Assembly: GCA_002163135.1 (NCBI GenBank)
Contig: MAAN01000006.1
Location: 88,071-152,070, forward strand
Source of the DNA: Alphaproteobacteria bacterium 46_93_T64
Lineage (GTDB): Bacteria > Pseudomonadota > Alphaproteobacteria > Sneathiellales > Sneathiellaceae
Direction: 5' to 3'
DNA length: 64,000 nucleotides
Part shown: positions 1-8,827 of the stretch, in pieces
Position numbering within the stretch: position 1 is the first letter of the stretch
How the letters are laid out: each line of letters opens with the position of its first letter
Position numbers and translations under genes: made by a program
Notes under the pieces: generated by a model
The model's database searches: none
Told to the model about the DNA's origin: nothing
The model's input: the letters and a program-made list of their open reading frames with translations, nothing else

Positions 1-1
1 A

Positions 2-208
2 GCTGCCACATCGGAGGCCCGTACAGCAGCGAAAGTGGTCGCTTTGATCGCCGGGTTGGCCGTTTTATCCATGTTTTTCCTAAATCCAACCCAATTTCAG
101 TTTCTGTTGGCAGATCCCAGTGGCCAAATGATGTTGGGCTACTGTGTCGCAAGTGTATTGCTGGGCTTCATCGCTATTTACCTAATGTTGGGGTCCTTGA
201 ATGGATAA
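2..208 (+). CDS. tadB: Tad pilus inner-membrane protein TadB, C-terminal fragment
   Basis: This reading frame is open from the window edge to a TAA at 206-208 and encodes about 68 residues. It has two hydrophobic stretches (around VVALIAGLAVLSMFF and VASVLLGFIAIYLMLG), as expected for the end of a type II secretion F-domain protein. It overlaps the tadC start by 8 bases (ATG at 201), which is the usual translational coupling of tadB and tadC. TadB and TadC form the inner-membrane platform for Flp pilus assembly. The N-terminus lies outside the window. The call rests mainly on context, because the fragment is short. Confidence 0.75.
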   Translation, partial: AATSEARTAAKVVALIAGLAVLSMFFLNPTQFQFLLADPSGQMMLGYCVASVLLGFIAIYLMLGSLNG

Positions 209-1118
209 AATTTACCTTTTGATGATTTGTCTCATATTACTCGTTCTTTCGGGGATGTTTTTCGTAAAAGCACGCAATCGACGGCGGCAAGAATTGTGGG
301 GCCAAAGAGTATCTAGTCTTTCAAGTACAGAACAGGGACTCCCGTCTACATCCACAAAAAAGAGTGCGGATGGTTTTCTTAAAAAACAACGACTAAGTGA
401 GAGTAGGGAAGACACGCTAGTACAAAGAGATAAAGATGCTGTCTTTGCAATGTGGGGGCTAGACCTTGTTCGAGCACCTTTTCATTTTCATCTTTTGAAA
501 GTGGCCTCCACTATTGTTATCTGCAGCATTTATTCTTTTACCGATGGCGCTGGGCTAGTAGACCCAAATAACAATATTTTGTGGTACGGGTATCTGGTCA
601 TAATAGGTGTTTTTGGATTTCTTGCGCCTGAGATTATTGTTGCTGCGCTTGCCAAACGTCGACGAGAAAAAATAGAAAAAATAGCTCCAGATGTGATCGA
701 ACTGTTGATGTTAACCGTGGAAGCCGGTGTTACTTTTGACGCGGCTGTACTCGCAGTTTGCAAAAGCGTGAAGCGATACGCCGGCTATATGGCGCAGGAA
801 CTCGAAATCTTAAGCGCAGAGCTCGTTATTTTGCCCAATCGTGAAATGGCATATGCGAATTTGATTGAAAGATCGGGTTCCAAAACTTTTGGGTACTTGA
901 AAGTGGCTTTGATGCAGGGGGAAAAATATGGAACCCCTATTGCAGCTTCTCTTCGCATCGTTGCTAAAGAGGGGCGTCAGCAAGCATTGCTTGCCAAAGA
1001 AGAGAAGGCTGGAAGATTGCCTGTTTATCTCAGTATTCCTCTGATGCTCTTTATCCTGCCGCCTGTCGTTGTAATTTCGGCAGGACCGGGTTTTGTACAG
1101 TTAATGAGATCCTTTTAA
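201..1118 (+). CDS. tadC: Tad pilus inner-membrane platform protein TadC
   Basis: This 305-residue protein has the architecture of a type II secretion F-domain platform protein. It has an N-terminal membrane segment (about 3-22), two more around 98-116 and 127-152, a cytoplasmic helical domain with the typical IAPDVIELLMLTVEAG stretch, and a C-terminal membrane segment near 275-295. TadC works with TadB and the TadA ATPase to assemble Flp/Tad pili. The ATG lies inside the end of tadB and the gene is followed 7 bases later by tadD, so it belongs to one operon. The length is normal for the family. Confidence 0.93.
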   Translation: MDKIYLLMICLILLVLSGMFFVKARNRRRQELWGQRVSSLSSTEQGLPSTSTKKSADGFLKKQRLSESREDTLVQRDKDAVFAMWGLDLVRAPFHFHLLKVASTIVICSIYSFTDGAGLVDPNNNILWYGYLVIIGVFGFLAPEIIVAALAKRRREKIEKIAPDVIELLMLTVEAGVTFDAAVLAVCKSVKRYAGYMAQELEILSAELVILPNREMAYANLIERSGSKTFGYLKVALMQGEKYGTPIAASLRIVAKEGRQQALLAKEEKAGRLPVYLSIPLMLFILPPVVVISAGPGFVQLMRSF

Positions 1119-1125
1119 AGGTCTA

Positions 1126-1926
1126 ATGATGATTAAAAAATTTCTGCTCTTTCACCTTCTAATAACCTTATTGACAGGTTGCATGACGACGGATCAGTTC
1201 TCTACCTATCTGGAAGAAAAACCGAATAACCCGCAAGGCGTGAACGTTGCTGATGCCTTGTTAAAAACAGGAGATGCCAGGGCAGCTGCGGGAATTTATG
1301 AACGTTTACTGGTCACGCAACCGGAAAGTGAAGTGTTATGGAACCGATATGCAGATGCGCTATACAAGCAGGGTCATCATAGAAAAGCGATAGTTGCTTA
1401 TGAGAAATTAGGTGCGATTACAGAATATGACTGTAGTTCAAGTGTCGGTATGGGCAACAGCCACCTGAAACTTGGAAGGCCGACAATTGCGGGAAGCTTC
1501 TTTTCTCAATGTTTATCCTTGGACGAGAACCATGAATATGCTTTGATTGGGCGCGCCATCGCGTTTGATGTTTCCGGACGCTCTGACTTGGCACTTTCAT
1601 TTTATGCTAAGGCAATTTCAAAAAAACCTGAAGATATTGGACTTCGGAACAATTATGGACTGTCACTGCTAATGGCAGGAAAACTTGACGCTGCCGTTGC
1701 GGAATTTGGAAAAATTGCCTTTACAGAATTTTCAACTGTCCAAGTTCGGCAAAATCTTGCTCTTGCTTATGGCATGATCGGAGATATGAATGCTGCGCGG
1801 CAAGTGTCTTCCCTCGATCTATCACCCGATATCGTCGCTAGTAATCTCAAGATATATGAACATGTTAGGCGCTTGCCTGGGAATGATGGATTGAAATCGC
1901 TTTTGTTTGAGGGAAAAGCCAGGTGA
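1126..1926 (+). CDS. tadD: Tad pilus TPR lipoprotein TadD
   Basis: This 266-residue protein begins with a lipoprotein signal peptide ending in a lipobox (LLTGC, Cys19). Tetratricopeptide-like repeats follow from about residue 40 to 230 (for example GDARAAAGIYERLLVTQPES and GRSDLALSFYAKAISKKPED). TadD proteins are outer-membrane-associated TPR lipoproteins needed for Tad secretin or pilus assembly. The stop codon overlaps the GTG start of the next gene by four bases (GTGA), indicating translational coupling within the tad operon. Confidence 0.9.
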   Translation: MMIKKFLLFHLLITLLTGCMTTDQFSTYLEEKPNNPQGVNVADALLKTGDARAAAGIYERLLVTQPESEVLWNRYADALYKQGHHRKAIVAYEKLGAITEYDCSSSVGMGNSHLKLGRPTIAGSFFSQCLSLDENHEYALIGRAIAFDVSGRSDLALSFYAKAISKKPEDIGLRNNYGLSLLMAGKLDAAVAEFGKIAFTEFSTVQVRQNLALAYGMIGDMNAARQVSSLDLSPDIVASNLKIYEHVRRLPGNDGLKSLLFEGKAR

Positions 1927-2420
1927 GACGTCAGAAGGATAAAACCGCGTTTAAGGAAACACAGAATTTCCTAATACAAGAGAGTGGCAGCATGGCACTA
2001 GAAACTGCGTTCATATTTCCAATAATTCTGGTCATGATTTTCACTATCATTGATATGGGGCGCTTACTCGTCGCGGATAGTATCTTGCAGTCAGTTTCAG
2101 GAACTCTGTCTACTGAGCTTCGTTTTCTTAAACAGGTAGATCGTGCGAATGTTTCTTTGGAGGACGTAACAAATCAACTTAAACAGTTGGTTACGGAACG
2201 AGCAGGGGGATGGATTTCTACAGATGACCTATCTCTTGCCATAATAAAAGAAGAGATGAACAATGGATCTCCCCAACTTGGTAATATAGGTGAAAGGGTG
2301 ACGTTTCGGGCGTCATATGAATTTCGCCCGGCGACACCCACATTTTATCTATTGCTCGGCAGTTCAGTTTTGAGCCGAGATTTCGCTATTGCACTAAAAA
2401 ATTCTGCGACGGGAACTTGA
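1923..2420 (+). CDS. tadE: TadE-family minor pseudopilin
   Basis: This 165-residue protein has one N-terminal hydrophobic helix (about 28-50) preceded by GSMALE, the TadE-like signature with a conserved glutamate (E27). An extracytoplasmic domain follows. TadE and TadF are pseudopilins processed by a prepilin peptidase and needed for Flp pilus biogenesis. The GTG start at 1923 overlaps tadD; no better start is visible before the hydrophobic helix. Which of this and the next gene corresponds to TadE and which to TadF cannot be settled from sequence alone. Confidence 0.85.
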   Translation: MRRQKDKTAFKETQNFLIQESGSMALETAFIFPIILVMIFTIIDMGRLLVADSILQSVSGTLSTELRFLKQVDRANVSLEDVTNQLKQLVTERAGGWISTDDLSLAIIKEEMNNGSPQLGNIGERVTFRASYEFRPATPTFYLLLGSSVLSRDFAIALKNSATGT

Positions 2421-2981
2421 ATGCGGAATTTGATATTTCATTCACTAATAGAAAATAGAAATGGCAGCTTGATGATAGAAGTGGCAGTTGCCTTGCCTGT
2501 GCTGGTTCTTTTACTCTTCGGCGGAATAGATCTTACGCGGTATGTACAAGCTATTCATAAAACAGACATTGCGGTAGATGTGATTGCTGATGAGCTACGG
2601 GATGATCCATATGTTTCGAGTGAAGATGTAAGCGCACTCCTACAATCTACGCAGACTACAATGTCTTTTAAAGAATTTACACCAAGTCTGGAAATGACCG
2701 TCGGTGGGCTGGTACTGCACTCAAATGGCAGTAGCACTAAAGCATGGCAGGTGCAAAACTCATTCCCCAGCGGCAAATGTAATGGAATAGAGGCAATGGC
2801 ATTACAGCCAACTGAAAATTTGGGTAGCTTCACCCCAAATCAATATTTAATAGCAGTGAAACTCTGTACTGTTTTTAAAGGTGAATTTTTCTTGTCATCG
2901 ATCATCCCTATCTCCGCTCGCCAAATAACATCAACTGCTGTTCGTCACGCAAATCATATTTTTGAAGTTGAAGTTCAATGA
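2421..2981 (+). CDS. TadE/TadF-like pseudopilin
   Basis: This 186-residue protein has the same plan as its upstream neighbour: GSLMIE (E20) followed by a hydrophobic helix (about 20-40, VAVALPVLVLLLFGGIDLTR) and an extracytoplasmic domain with two cysteines (CNGIEAM and VKLCTVF). It starts directly after the preceding stop codon and overlaps tadG by four bases (ATGA). It is probably the TadF-type partner of the preceding protein. Confidence 0.83.
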   Translation: MRNLIFHSLIENRNGSLMIEVAVALPVLVLLLFGGIDLTRYVQAIHKTDIAVDVIADELRDDPYVSSEDVSALLQSTQTTMSFKEFTPSLEMTVGGLVLHSNGSSTKAWQVQNSFPSGKCNGIEAMALQPTENLGSFTPNQYLIAVKLCTVFKGEFFLSSIIPISARQITSTAVRHANHIFEVEVQ

Positions 2982-4312
2982 TGGAAGGCTTTAAAGGCCT
3001 TTTGCTTAAATTGTTTCTAGACCAAAGGGGAAGTGTCGCTGTTTGGCTGGTTCTTACCTTTGTCTTTGTTTTTGGGGGAATGGCGTTAGCCGTCGATTTA
3101 ACACGGGTGTTCGCGTTTAAAACCCGGCTGGAAATAGCAGCGGAAGCCGCATCCCTAATCGCCGCCAAAAATCTGCACGTCTTAGATGCTACTGGCGTAA
3201 TTTCTTTAGCGAGAGAAATTGCCAGACAAAAGATTGAAGAAAATTCCTTCCCCTCAGTCTTATCGGCTCCGACAACTCTTCGAAATTTTTCTCTGGAAAA
3301 AACCACCAATGAAATTGGCGTGGTGATCAACATTGACGCGGGACTCTCCACTACACTTCTCGGCGCATTCAATTTTCTTAATGATTTTGATGTGGCGGCG
3401 ACTGCAGTTTCTGAGATGTCTTTATCCAAGAGTGAGCTGATAATGGTTCTGGACAGTTCAGTTGCTGCTGGTGATATTGGAAGGGCATCTAATATCACCG
3501 AAGCTGCGGAGTATATTTCAGACAAGTTTAACCAATTTCATACATATGGGAGCAACGTTAAGATCGCGATTATCCCAAATGCTAACGCTTTGGTAAATGT
3601 TGCGCCGCACAAGGAATGGATTGCATCAGGTGTTTGGCCTGATGGATCAATTCCCCCTGCAGTTCCTGGTATCAATTTGTGGACGGGTGAATTGGAAGAT
3701 CAACGCTGGTGTGTTGAAAGCAGAGGCGGAAATAGTGCTACTTCAACGGAAACATCAAATTTTATTCCATTCCCGCTTGTTATGGGTATTGATAAAATAA
3801 CTGGTGCTGACGGGATAGATCGATTTGAAATTTCAACAGATGAGAACTGCGCGCAGTCGGCGATACGGCCTTTAAAATCAACTTATTCCGATTTATCAGG
3901 GTATTTCGTAAATATCACGCCAACCGGTCAATTCGCAAGTGGACGTTCGTTTGTCTGGGCTGAGCGTCTGCTGTCCCCAAGTTGGCAGGACGCATGGGGC
4001 TCAGATGTTAATTCGCCGGCTCAATATGATGCGGGAGTTAAGAAGATTGTCCTACTTATAACATCAAGTGGGAACAATGGTATTTTGGCGGAGGACACAG
4101 TTTTCATGGCTAGTTGTGAGCGTTTGAGACAGAAGGATGTTTCGGTTTTCATAATTGACTATGGAGCCCCAATTACGTCATCAACTAAGTACAAATCTTG
4201 TGTAACGTGGCCTGGAAATTACCGGAAAGTTGATAATGTATCTGAATTAAAAAGTGCTGCTGCGGATTTCGTGAAATCTCAAATTAATTCCAGATTGGTG
4301 TCGCTAGATTAG
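2978..4312 (+). CDS. tadG: TadG-like Tad pilus assembly protein
   Basis: This 444-residue protein has an N-terminal membrane helix (about 19-43, starting GSVAVWLVLTFVFVFGG) and a TadE-like junction AVDLTRVFAFKTRLEIAAEAA. The large extracytoplasmic region resembles a von Willebrand factor A fold, starting ELIMVLDSSVAAGDIG near residue 153. The metal-site motif is degenerate: DSSVA in place of DxSxS. TadG-like proteins close many tad operons and are thought to anchor the pilus in the envelope. The gene ends three bases before the convergent DUF1853 gene, with no room for a classical terminator. Confidence 0.88.
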   Translation: MMEGFKGLLLKLFLDQRGSVAVWLVLTFVFVFGGMALAVDLTRVFAFKTRLEIAAEAASLIAAKNLHVLDATGVISLAREIARQKIEENSFPSVLSAPTTLRNFSLEKTTNEIGVVINIDAGLSTTLLGAFNFLNDFDVAATAVSEMSLSKSELIMVLDSSVAAGDIGRASNITEAAEYISDKFNQFHTYGSNVKIAIIPNANALVNVAPHKEWIASGVWPDGSIPPAVPGINLWTGELEDQRWCVESRGGNSATSTETSNFIPFPLVMGIDKITGADGIDRFEISTDENCAQSAIRPLKSTYSDLSGYFVNITPTGQFASGRSFVWAERLLSPSWQDAWGSDVNSPAQYDAGVKKIVLLITSSGNNGILAEDTVFMASCERLRQKDVSVFIIDYGAPITSSTKYKSCVTWPGNYRKVDNVSELKSAAADFVKSQINSRLVSLD

Positions 4313-4315
4313 CCC

Positions 4316-5221
4316 TCACAGGCTTTCTGATGTTTCCCAATCTTCTGGCATGATGAAGATGCGACATCGTTCTTCTATCAAACCATTCTGAAAACTGCCA
4401 AAGGCGACAAATTGAGGTATGTTTAAAGCCGTAACTTTCTCGGCGATAGTTTTATCTGTACCTTCATTGTCCAATATTTTCCAATCACTGGTCTGAAGTT
4501 CACTCATCCAACGTAGTTTCGGCAAAATACAATAGCGATTGATGTCCTCTGACAACAACAAAGTTAGCTCTTCAAGAGTACACCAAACTTGACGTTGACA
4601 TGAGCCGGATATTCGCGACGGAAGAGAGTTTGCAATTTCGGAGTTGCCTGTCTTATTAAACAGGATTCCTTTTACAAATGGAAAAGAGTGTATTTCTGCA
4701 GCATTGATATCTTTTGTACGAAGTGTTTGATCTGTGGCGTCTGTATGGCAGAGTGGCAATTGATGGTCAAACAAGCGATCAAGTTTTCTTTTGAGGTTAT
4801 CCCTTTTTAATGGACCCAACCAGTTGCCTTCGCTCAGCGGGGATCCAGAATTTGCGTAAAATTTAATAGCAAGCTCCCAATGATAGACCTGCCCAAGATA
4901 TGAAAATATAACGTCTAACTCTCCTAGCGTTTGTTTCTCCACGTTGATTTGTAAGTTCGTCGCGAGGAGTGTTACTGCCTCTAAGTTGGAGAGCCAAAAA
5001 AACACCAGATACTCAAAGTAAGTCCCAAGATTTTGCCGTTTCATTCCCGATAAAAAAGTAAGCAATGGTTTCGGGTTTTCAGCAACGGATAATAACAGCG
5101 CCTCTGTTTGTGGGATTGAGGCAAGATCCGGTTCTGGAAATTGTTTTGTCAGGAACGGAGACCGGATTACCCATTTCAGATCACTTGCGACGTGAGAGAG
5201 GGAATTCTCTATGTTTTCCAA
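4316..5221 (-). CDS. DUF1853 family protein
   Basis: This soluble 301-residue protein fits the DUF1853 family, whose function is unknown. The recognisable core is GTYFEYLVFFWL (about 66-77), GELDVIFSYLGQVYHWELA (about 100-118) and IKFYANS. The spacing of acidic and lysine residues (E70, D103, E116, K120) is reminiscent of a PD-(D/E)xK nuclease-like fold, but that is inference. It is convergent with tadG and lies just downstream of the TauE/SafE gene on the same strand, 27 bases from it, so the two may be co-transcribed. Nothing nearby indicates its job. Confidence 0.75.
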   Translation of the reverse strand: MENIENSLSHVASDLKWVIRSPFLTKQFPEPDLASIPQTEALLLSVAENPKPLLTFLSGMKRQNLGTYFEYLVFFWLSNLEAVTLLATNLQINVEKQTLGELDVIFSYLGQVYHWELAIKFYANSGSPLSEGNWLGPLKRDNLKRKLDRLFDHQLPLCHTDATDQTLRTKDINAAEIHSFPFVKGILFNKTGNSEIANSLPSRISGSCQRQVWCTLEELTLLLSEDINRYCILPKLRWMSELQTSDWKILDNEGTDKTIAEKVTALNIPQFVAFGSFQNGLIEERCRIFIMPEDWETSESL

Positions 5222-5248
5222 ACGAAAGCTCCCGAATAAGGGCTGATA

Positions 5249-6082
5249 CTACGATAACAGACTGTAAAACATCCGAAGTGAGGTGAGAAAGAGAAAGAGT
5301 GCAAAGGTCTTTTTAAGCATATTTGTATTGATGCTGTGGGCAATGTGGGCACCCAACGGGGCAAATAGAATGGTCATTGGAACAATGGCTAAAAAACCAA
5401 TCAGATTTACATACCCAATGTTTCCTGGCGGTAAATCTGTTGCTGATAAACCAGCATATAGAAAACCAGCGGTGCCCGGCACTGCGATGATCAGTCCTAT
5501 TGCCGACGCTGTACCAACGGCTTTTCGGATGGGATAGCTGAATAAAGTTAAGATAGGCACGGTGAACGTACCTCCGCCAATTCCCATCATCGCTGAAAAC
5601 CAACCAATGAATAAGGCAAGCAACTCTTTGATAGGTGAAGCTGGCAATTTGTCAGAGATATGGGCATCCGCCGGACGGAATGCCATATTCGCAGCGACAA
5701 TAAGGGCAAGAACAGCGAATACGCCCGTTAAGACGGAGGCATCTACCATACTTGCGGTCCATGTTCCGCCAAGCACGCCAATAAAAATCATCGGGCCCCA
5801 TCGTTTGAGCAATGAAGTGTCAATTGCTCCCTTTTTATAGTGAGACCGGGCGGATGAAATGGATGTTAGAATGATCGTCGCCAAAGAAGTGCCAACTGCA
5901 ATATGCATACGCACGTCGTCACCGACACCAAAATAAGGCAGCATATGAAATAAAACCGGAACAATGACAATGCCGCCACCAACCCCGAGTAATCCTGCGA
6001 GAATACCACCCGCTATTCCTGTGGCTGCCAGTGCAATCACCATACTGATGAACAGTGGCATATCATTCATGATTTCAAACAT
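5249..6082 (-). CDS. TauE/SafE family sulfite/organosulfonate exporter
   Basis: This polytopic membrane protein of about 277 residues has two TauE/SafE repeats. The hallmark glycine-rich segments are ILAGLLGVGGGIVIVPVLF near the N-terminus and WFSAMMGIGGGTFTVPILT in the second half. These proteins are proposed anion transporters (sulfite, sulfoacetate or related). The frame extends to a TTG at 6097, but the ATG at 6082 (MFEIMNDMP) or the one at 6070 is more natural; neither has a strong Shine-Dalgarno site. Substrate cannot be assigned, because no sulfur metabolism genes adjoin it. Confidence 0.88.
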   Translation of the reverse strand: MFEIMNDMPLFISMVIALAATGIAGGILAGLLGVGGGIVIVPVLFHMLPYFGVGDDVRMHIAVGTSLATIILTSISSARSHYKKGAIDTSLLKRWGPMIFIGVLGGTWTASMVDASVLTGVFAVLALIVAANMAFRPADAHISDKLPASPIKELLALFIGWFSAMMGIGGGTFTVPILTLFSYPIRKAVGTASAIGLIIAVPGTAGFLYAGLSATDLPPGNIGYVNLIGFLAIVPMTILFAPLGAHIAHSINTNMLKKTFALFLFLTSLRMFYSLLS

Positions 6083-6166
6083 AGGAGAAGAACCCAATTA
6101 CTCGACTATAAATATTAATTTTGATCAGTTAGCATGATCTGTGATCAGCGTGCAAACCAAATGAGA

Positions 6167-7633
6167 TCAGCTGGTTTTAAGTAGATCCCGAATAACCAAC
6201 TCTAGCTTACTTAGTGAATTGCAGACCTCTACTACTGTGCAGTTTGGAGCAATTTTTGGCATCTCTGAATCGCCCGTCCCCCAAACAGATTTGCGTTCAG
6301 GATTTAACCAGATAACTCTTTTTGCTCGTTTCTTTATATCGCGAAGGATATCGGCACGTGGATCGGCACCATTGGACCGACCGTCGCCTAGGAAAATGAC
6401 AGTTGTTCTGTTGTCGATCTCATCAAATACTAGATCTTTAAAATCTTCCATGGCCCGGCCATAATTTGTAGACCGGCCGCCGTAGATCTCAATTGCTTCC
6501 GGGATCGCTTCCTCTGGCCCGTATCGGTCAAACAGATCGGTAATTTCTCCCAAAGTACCCGAGAATGCAAACGACCGTACATTGGGGAGAACCTCGTTCA
6601 TGCTATAGAGAAATAGCAAGAGGAAACGAGCTACCGATGCGACAGATCCACTTACGTCACAAATGGCTAAAACCTTCGGGCGGTCTTTTTCTTTTTGTTT
6701 CCAATGGGTTTCAAATAGCAGTCCATCATACGCCACATTGCGGCGCATGGTTTTGCGAATATCTAAATGACCGCGATTTTTAACTTTTTTGACCCGAGAG
6801 TTCATGTCCGTCAGGCGCTTGGCCATTTTGCGAACCATTTCCCGCATTATTTTAAAATCACGGTTTTCGATGTTTGAAAGTCGGATTTTCTTTAACACAT
6901 CTTGGCGAAAATGATTGCTTTTGCCTGCGCTCGTAAGGGCAAGTTGACGTTCAACCATATCTCGTGTTGCTTCGAACAGGACGTTGAGGCGGCGAGATAA
7001 ATCTTCTGCACCAATTTCATCGTCATCCCGACGGCGATCACTTATTTCCTGATTAACCTCAACAAGTCCCATTTCTTCTAGGATGCGTCGGGTGAAAAGA
7101 CCGCGCTGGGTACTTAAAACGATATTTGACAGTCCAACGGCTTCTGCCGCGGTGTTCATGGACATAGTAAGGCCCGTTCGATCTGCTTGTTCCAGCATTT
7201 CTAGTAAGGAGCCTTCTGGTGCAGCGCTTGCTTCACCCGGGGATGTTGCACTTCCTTCTCCGCCGCCACCACCGCCATCACCACTCCCCGATGGGTCGCT
7301 ATCTGGCAACTCCAAAGCAGAGAGTTGGTCTTGGATTTCTTCGTCTGAATTTTCGCCTGCTGCGCTTTCGCCCTCGTCAGCCAATTGCTCTGACAGATTT
7401 TCACCTAGCTCAAGTTTAGTATCGATAGTAAAGAAATCATCGAAACACTGATCGAAGCTGACCATCTCATCTGTTGTTTTTGCCATAACTTGAGAGAGCG
7501 CAGATTTCAGGAGTGTACGATCAGAATAGCCGAGCAGTTCTATGGTCCGCGCAGCATCAAGCGCCTCGCCGATGGAGACGGGAACATCCGCATAGCGCAG
7601 CATATTCACAAATTCAGCGAGGGGTCGATTCAT
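6167..7633 (-). CDS. VWA-domain protein, CoxE-like
   Basis: This 488-residue cytoplasmic protein has an N-terminal helical region, a low-complexity acidic and glycine-rich linker (about 80-145) and a C-terminal von Willebrand A domain. The MIDAS motif DVSGS (in VLAICDVSGSVASVARF, about residue 325) is intact. It abuts a MoxR ATPase gene upstream: the MoxR stop and this ATG share a base at 7633. MoxR/VWA pairs act as chaperones inserting metals or cofactors into enzymes; the CoxDE pair serves CO dehydrogenase. No cox structural genes are present here, so the client is unknown. Confidence 0.9.
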   Translation of the reverse strand: MNRPLAEFVNMLRYADVPVSIGEALDAARTIELLGYSDRTLLKSALSQVMAKTTDEMVSFDQCFDDFFTIDTKLELGENLSEQLADEGESAAGENSDEEIQDQLSALELPDSDPSGSGDGGGGGGEGSATSPGEASAAPEGSLLEMLEQADRTGLTMSMNTAAEAVGLSNIVLSTQRGLFTRRILEEMGLVEVNQEISDRRRDDDEIGAEDLSRRLNVLFEATRDMVERQLALTSAGKSNHFRQDVLKKIRLSNIENRDFKIMREMVRKMAKRLTDMNSRVKKVKNRGHLDIRKTMRRNVAYDGLLFETHWKQKEKDRPKVLAICDVSGSVASVARFLLLFLYSMNEVLPNVRSFAFSGTLGEITDLFDRYGPEEAIPEAIEIYGGRSTNYGRAMEDFKDLVFDEIDNRTTVIFLGDGRSNGADPRADILRDIKKRAKRVIWLNPERKSVWGTGDSEMPKIAPNCTVVEVCNSLSKLELVIRDLLKTS

Positions 7634-8580
7634 TAGCGTGTAGCCTTTTTGGCTTCTGCTACCATTTTCGGAATTTCAATGTCGATGTTATCGATGTCAT
7701 CTTCAAATTTAAGAAGCATATTTAAAGTGTTCCGAACCATCGCGGTATCAAGGCTATCTGCGTGTAGCAATAGAAGTGTTCTGGCCCAGTCGATTGTTTC
7801 ACTTACTGCGGGTAGTTTTTTCAGGTCTTGTGTTCTTAGTTGTTGAACGAAAGACACTAATTGCTTTCTGAGGTTTTCGCTGACTTCAGGAACTCTTGCT
7901 TCAATAATTTTTCGTTCCTGATCGCTGTCAGGGAACGGAATATATAGATGCAGACAACGACGCTTGAGTGCGTCGCCCATTTCACGGCTGTTGTTACTGG
8001 TCAGGAACACAATCGGTTTTGTTTTGGCTTTTATGGTTCCAATCTCTGGTACCGTAATCTGATAATCAGAGAGGATTTCAAGCAAATATGCTTCAAACTC
8101 GTGATCTGATTTATCGATCTCATCAATAAGCAAGACAGTTTGCTTTTCTGATTGCAATGCCTGCAGCAGCGGGCGCGCCTCCAGAAATTGTTCTGAAAAG
8201 AAATGATCGCCAAATTGATGGAGTTTCTCCATGGAGGCGTCAAGTCCTTGAGCGTCTTCCAGTAAATCTCCCAATTTTTCCTTCAGGATTTGAGTGTATA
8301 AAAGCTGTTTTCCGTATTTCCATTCATAAAGTGCCTTGCTCTCATCAAGCCCCTCATAACATTGCAGGCGGATCAGATCAGCATTCATCAACTCTGCTGT
8401 TGCTTTTGCAAGCTCGGTTTTACCGACACCGGGAGGACCTTCAACCAGAATGGGTTTGTCTAGTTTTTGTGAGAGATAGATCGATGTCGCGATATGTAAG
8501 TCGCAGATGTATCCCGCTTTTTCGAAACGTTTTTGAATGTCTTCAATGGCCGCGTTGGGCTCTTTATCTACAAGTGTCAC
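7633..8580 (-). CDS. MoxR-family AAA+ ATPase, CoxD-like
   Basis: This 315-residue AAA+ ATPase carries Walker A GPPGVGKTELAKA (about 44-56), Walker B TVLLIDEIDKSD (about 149-160) and a sensor region LTSNNSREMGDALKRRC, typical of MoxR-family proteins. It is translationally coupled to the downstream VWA protein and the two very likely form an ATPase-adaptor complex. The ATG at 8580 is followed by a normal N-terminus (MTLVDKEPNAAIEDIQKRF). The start faces alaS across a divergent intergenic region of about 250 bases. Confidence 0.93.
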   Translation of the reverse strand: MTLVDKEPNAAIEDIQKRFEKAGYICDLHIATSIYLSQKLDKPILVEGPPGVGKTELAKATAELMNADLIRLQCYEGLDESKALYEWKYGKQLLYTQILKEKLGDLLEDAQGLDASMEKLHQFGDHFFSEQFLEARPLLQALQSEKQTVLLIDEIDKSDHEFEAYLLEILSDYQITVPEIGTIKAKTKPIVFLTSNNSREMGDALKRRCLHLYIPFPDSDQERKIIEARVPEVSENLRKQLVSFVQQLRTQDLKKLPAVSETIDWARTLLLLHADSLDTAMVRNTLNMLLKFEDDIDNIDIEIPKMVAEAKKATR

Positions 8581-8827
8581 GTAAAATATCCGTATTTTGT
8601 GCTGCTAGCAGTGTTTGCGGCGCTTTATTAATTATTGTTTTCTTTAAACCGTACTTCTCATTAGCAGGAAAACTATCGTAATTCCAGCGTTAGCAGGGTT
8701 GATTGAGACCATCTCACTGGACAGCCGCACGGGAGCACGGTAAAAGGCGAGGCTAGGCAACGCTTTAGTCGCCTGAACGAAATTTGTATCCATATTGTCT
8801 GACGCCATGGCGACGGAGTTTGAAAAG
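8581..8827 (+). promoter_or_regulatory. Divergent moxR-alaS intergenic region, possible alaS leader
   Basis: These 247 bases separate divergent moxR and alaS and must hold both promoters. On the alaS side several short inverted repeats lie close together: TGAGA/TCTCA at 8704-8716 with a 3-base loop, CCG/CGG around 8722-8740, and GGCGA/TCGCC flanking about 18 bases further on. They suggest a folded 5' leader. I see no T-box or other known riboswitch consensus. This is an observation of potential structure, not an identified element. Confidence 0.3.

Noticed and set aside
7083..7451. A proline- and serine-rich protein on the + strand within the VWA gene
   Set aside because: It is the reverse complement of the low-complexity acidic Gly/Asp linker of the VWA protein and has no separate support.
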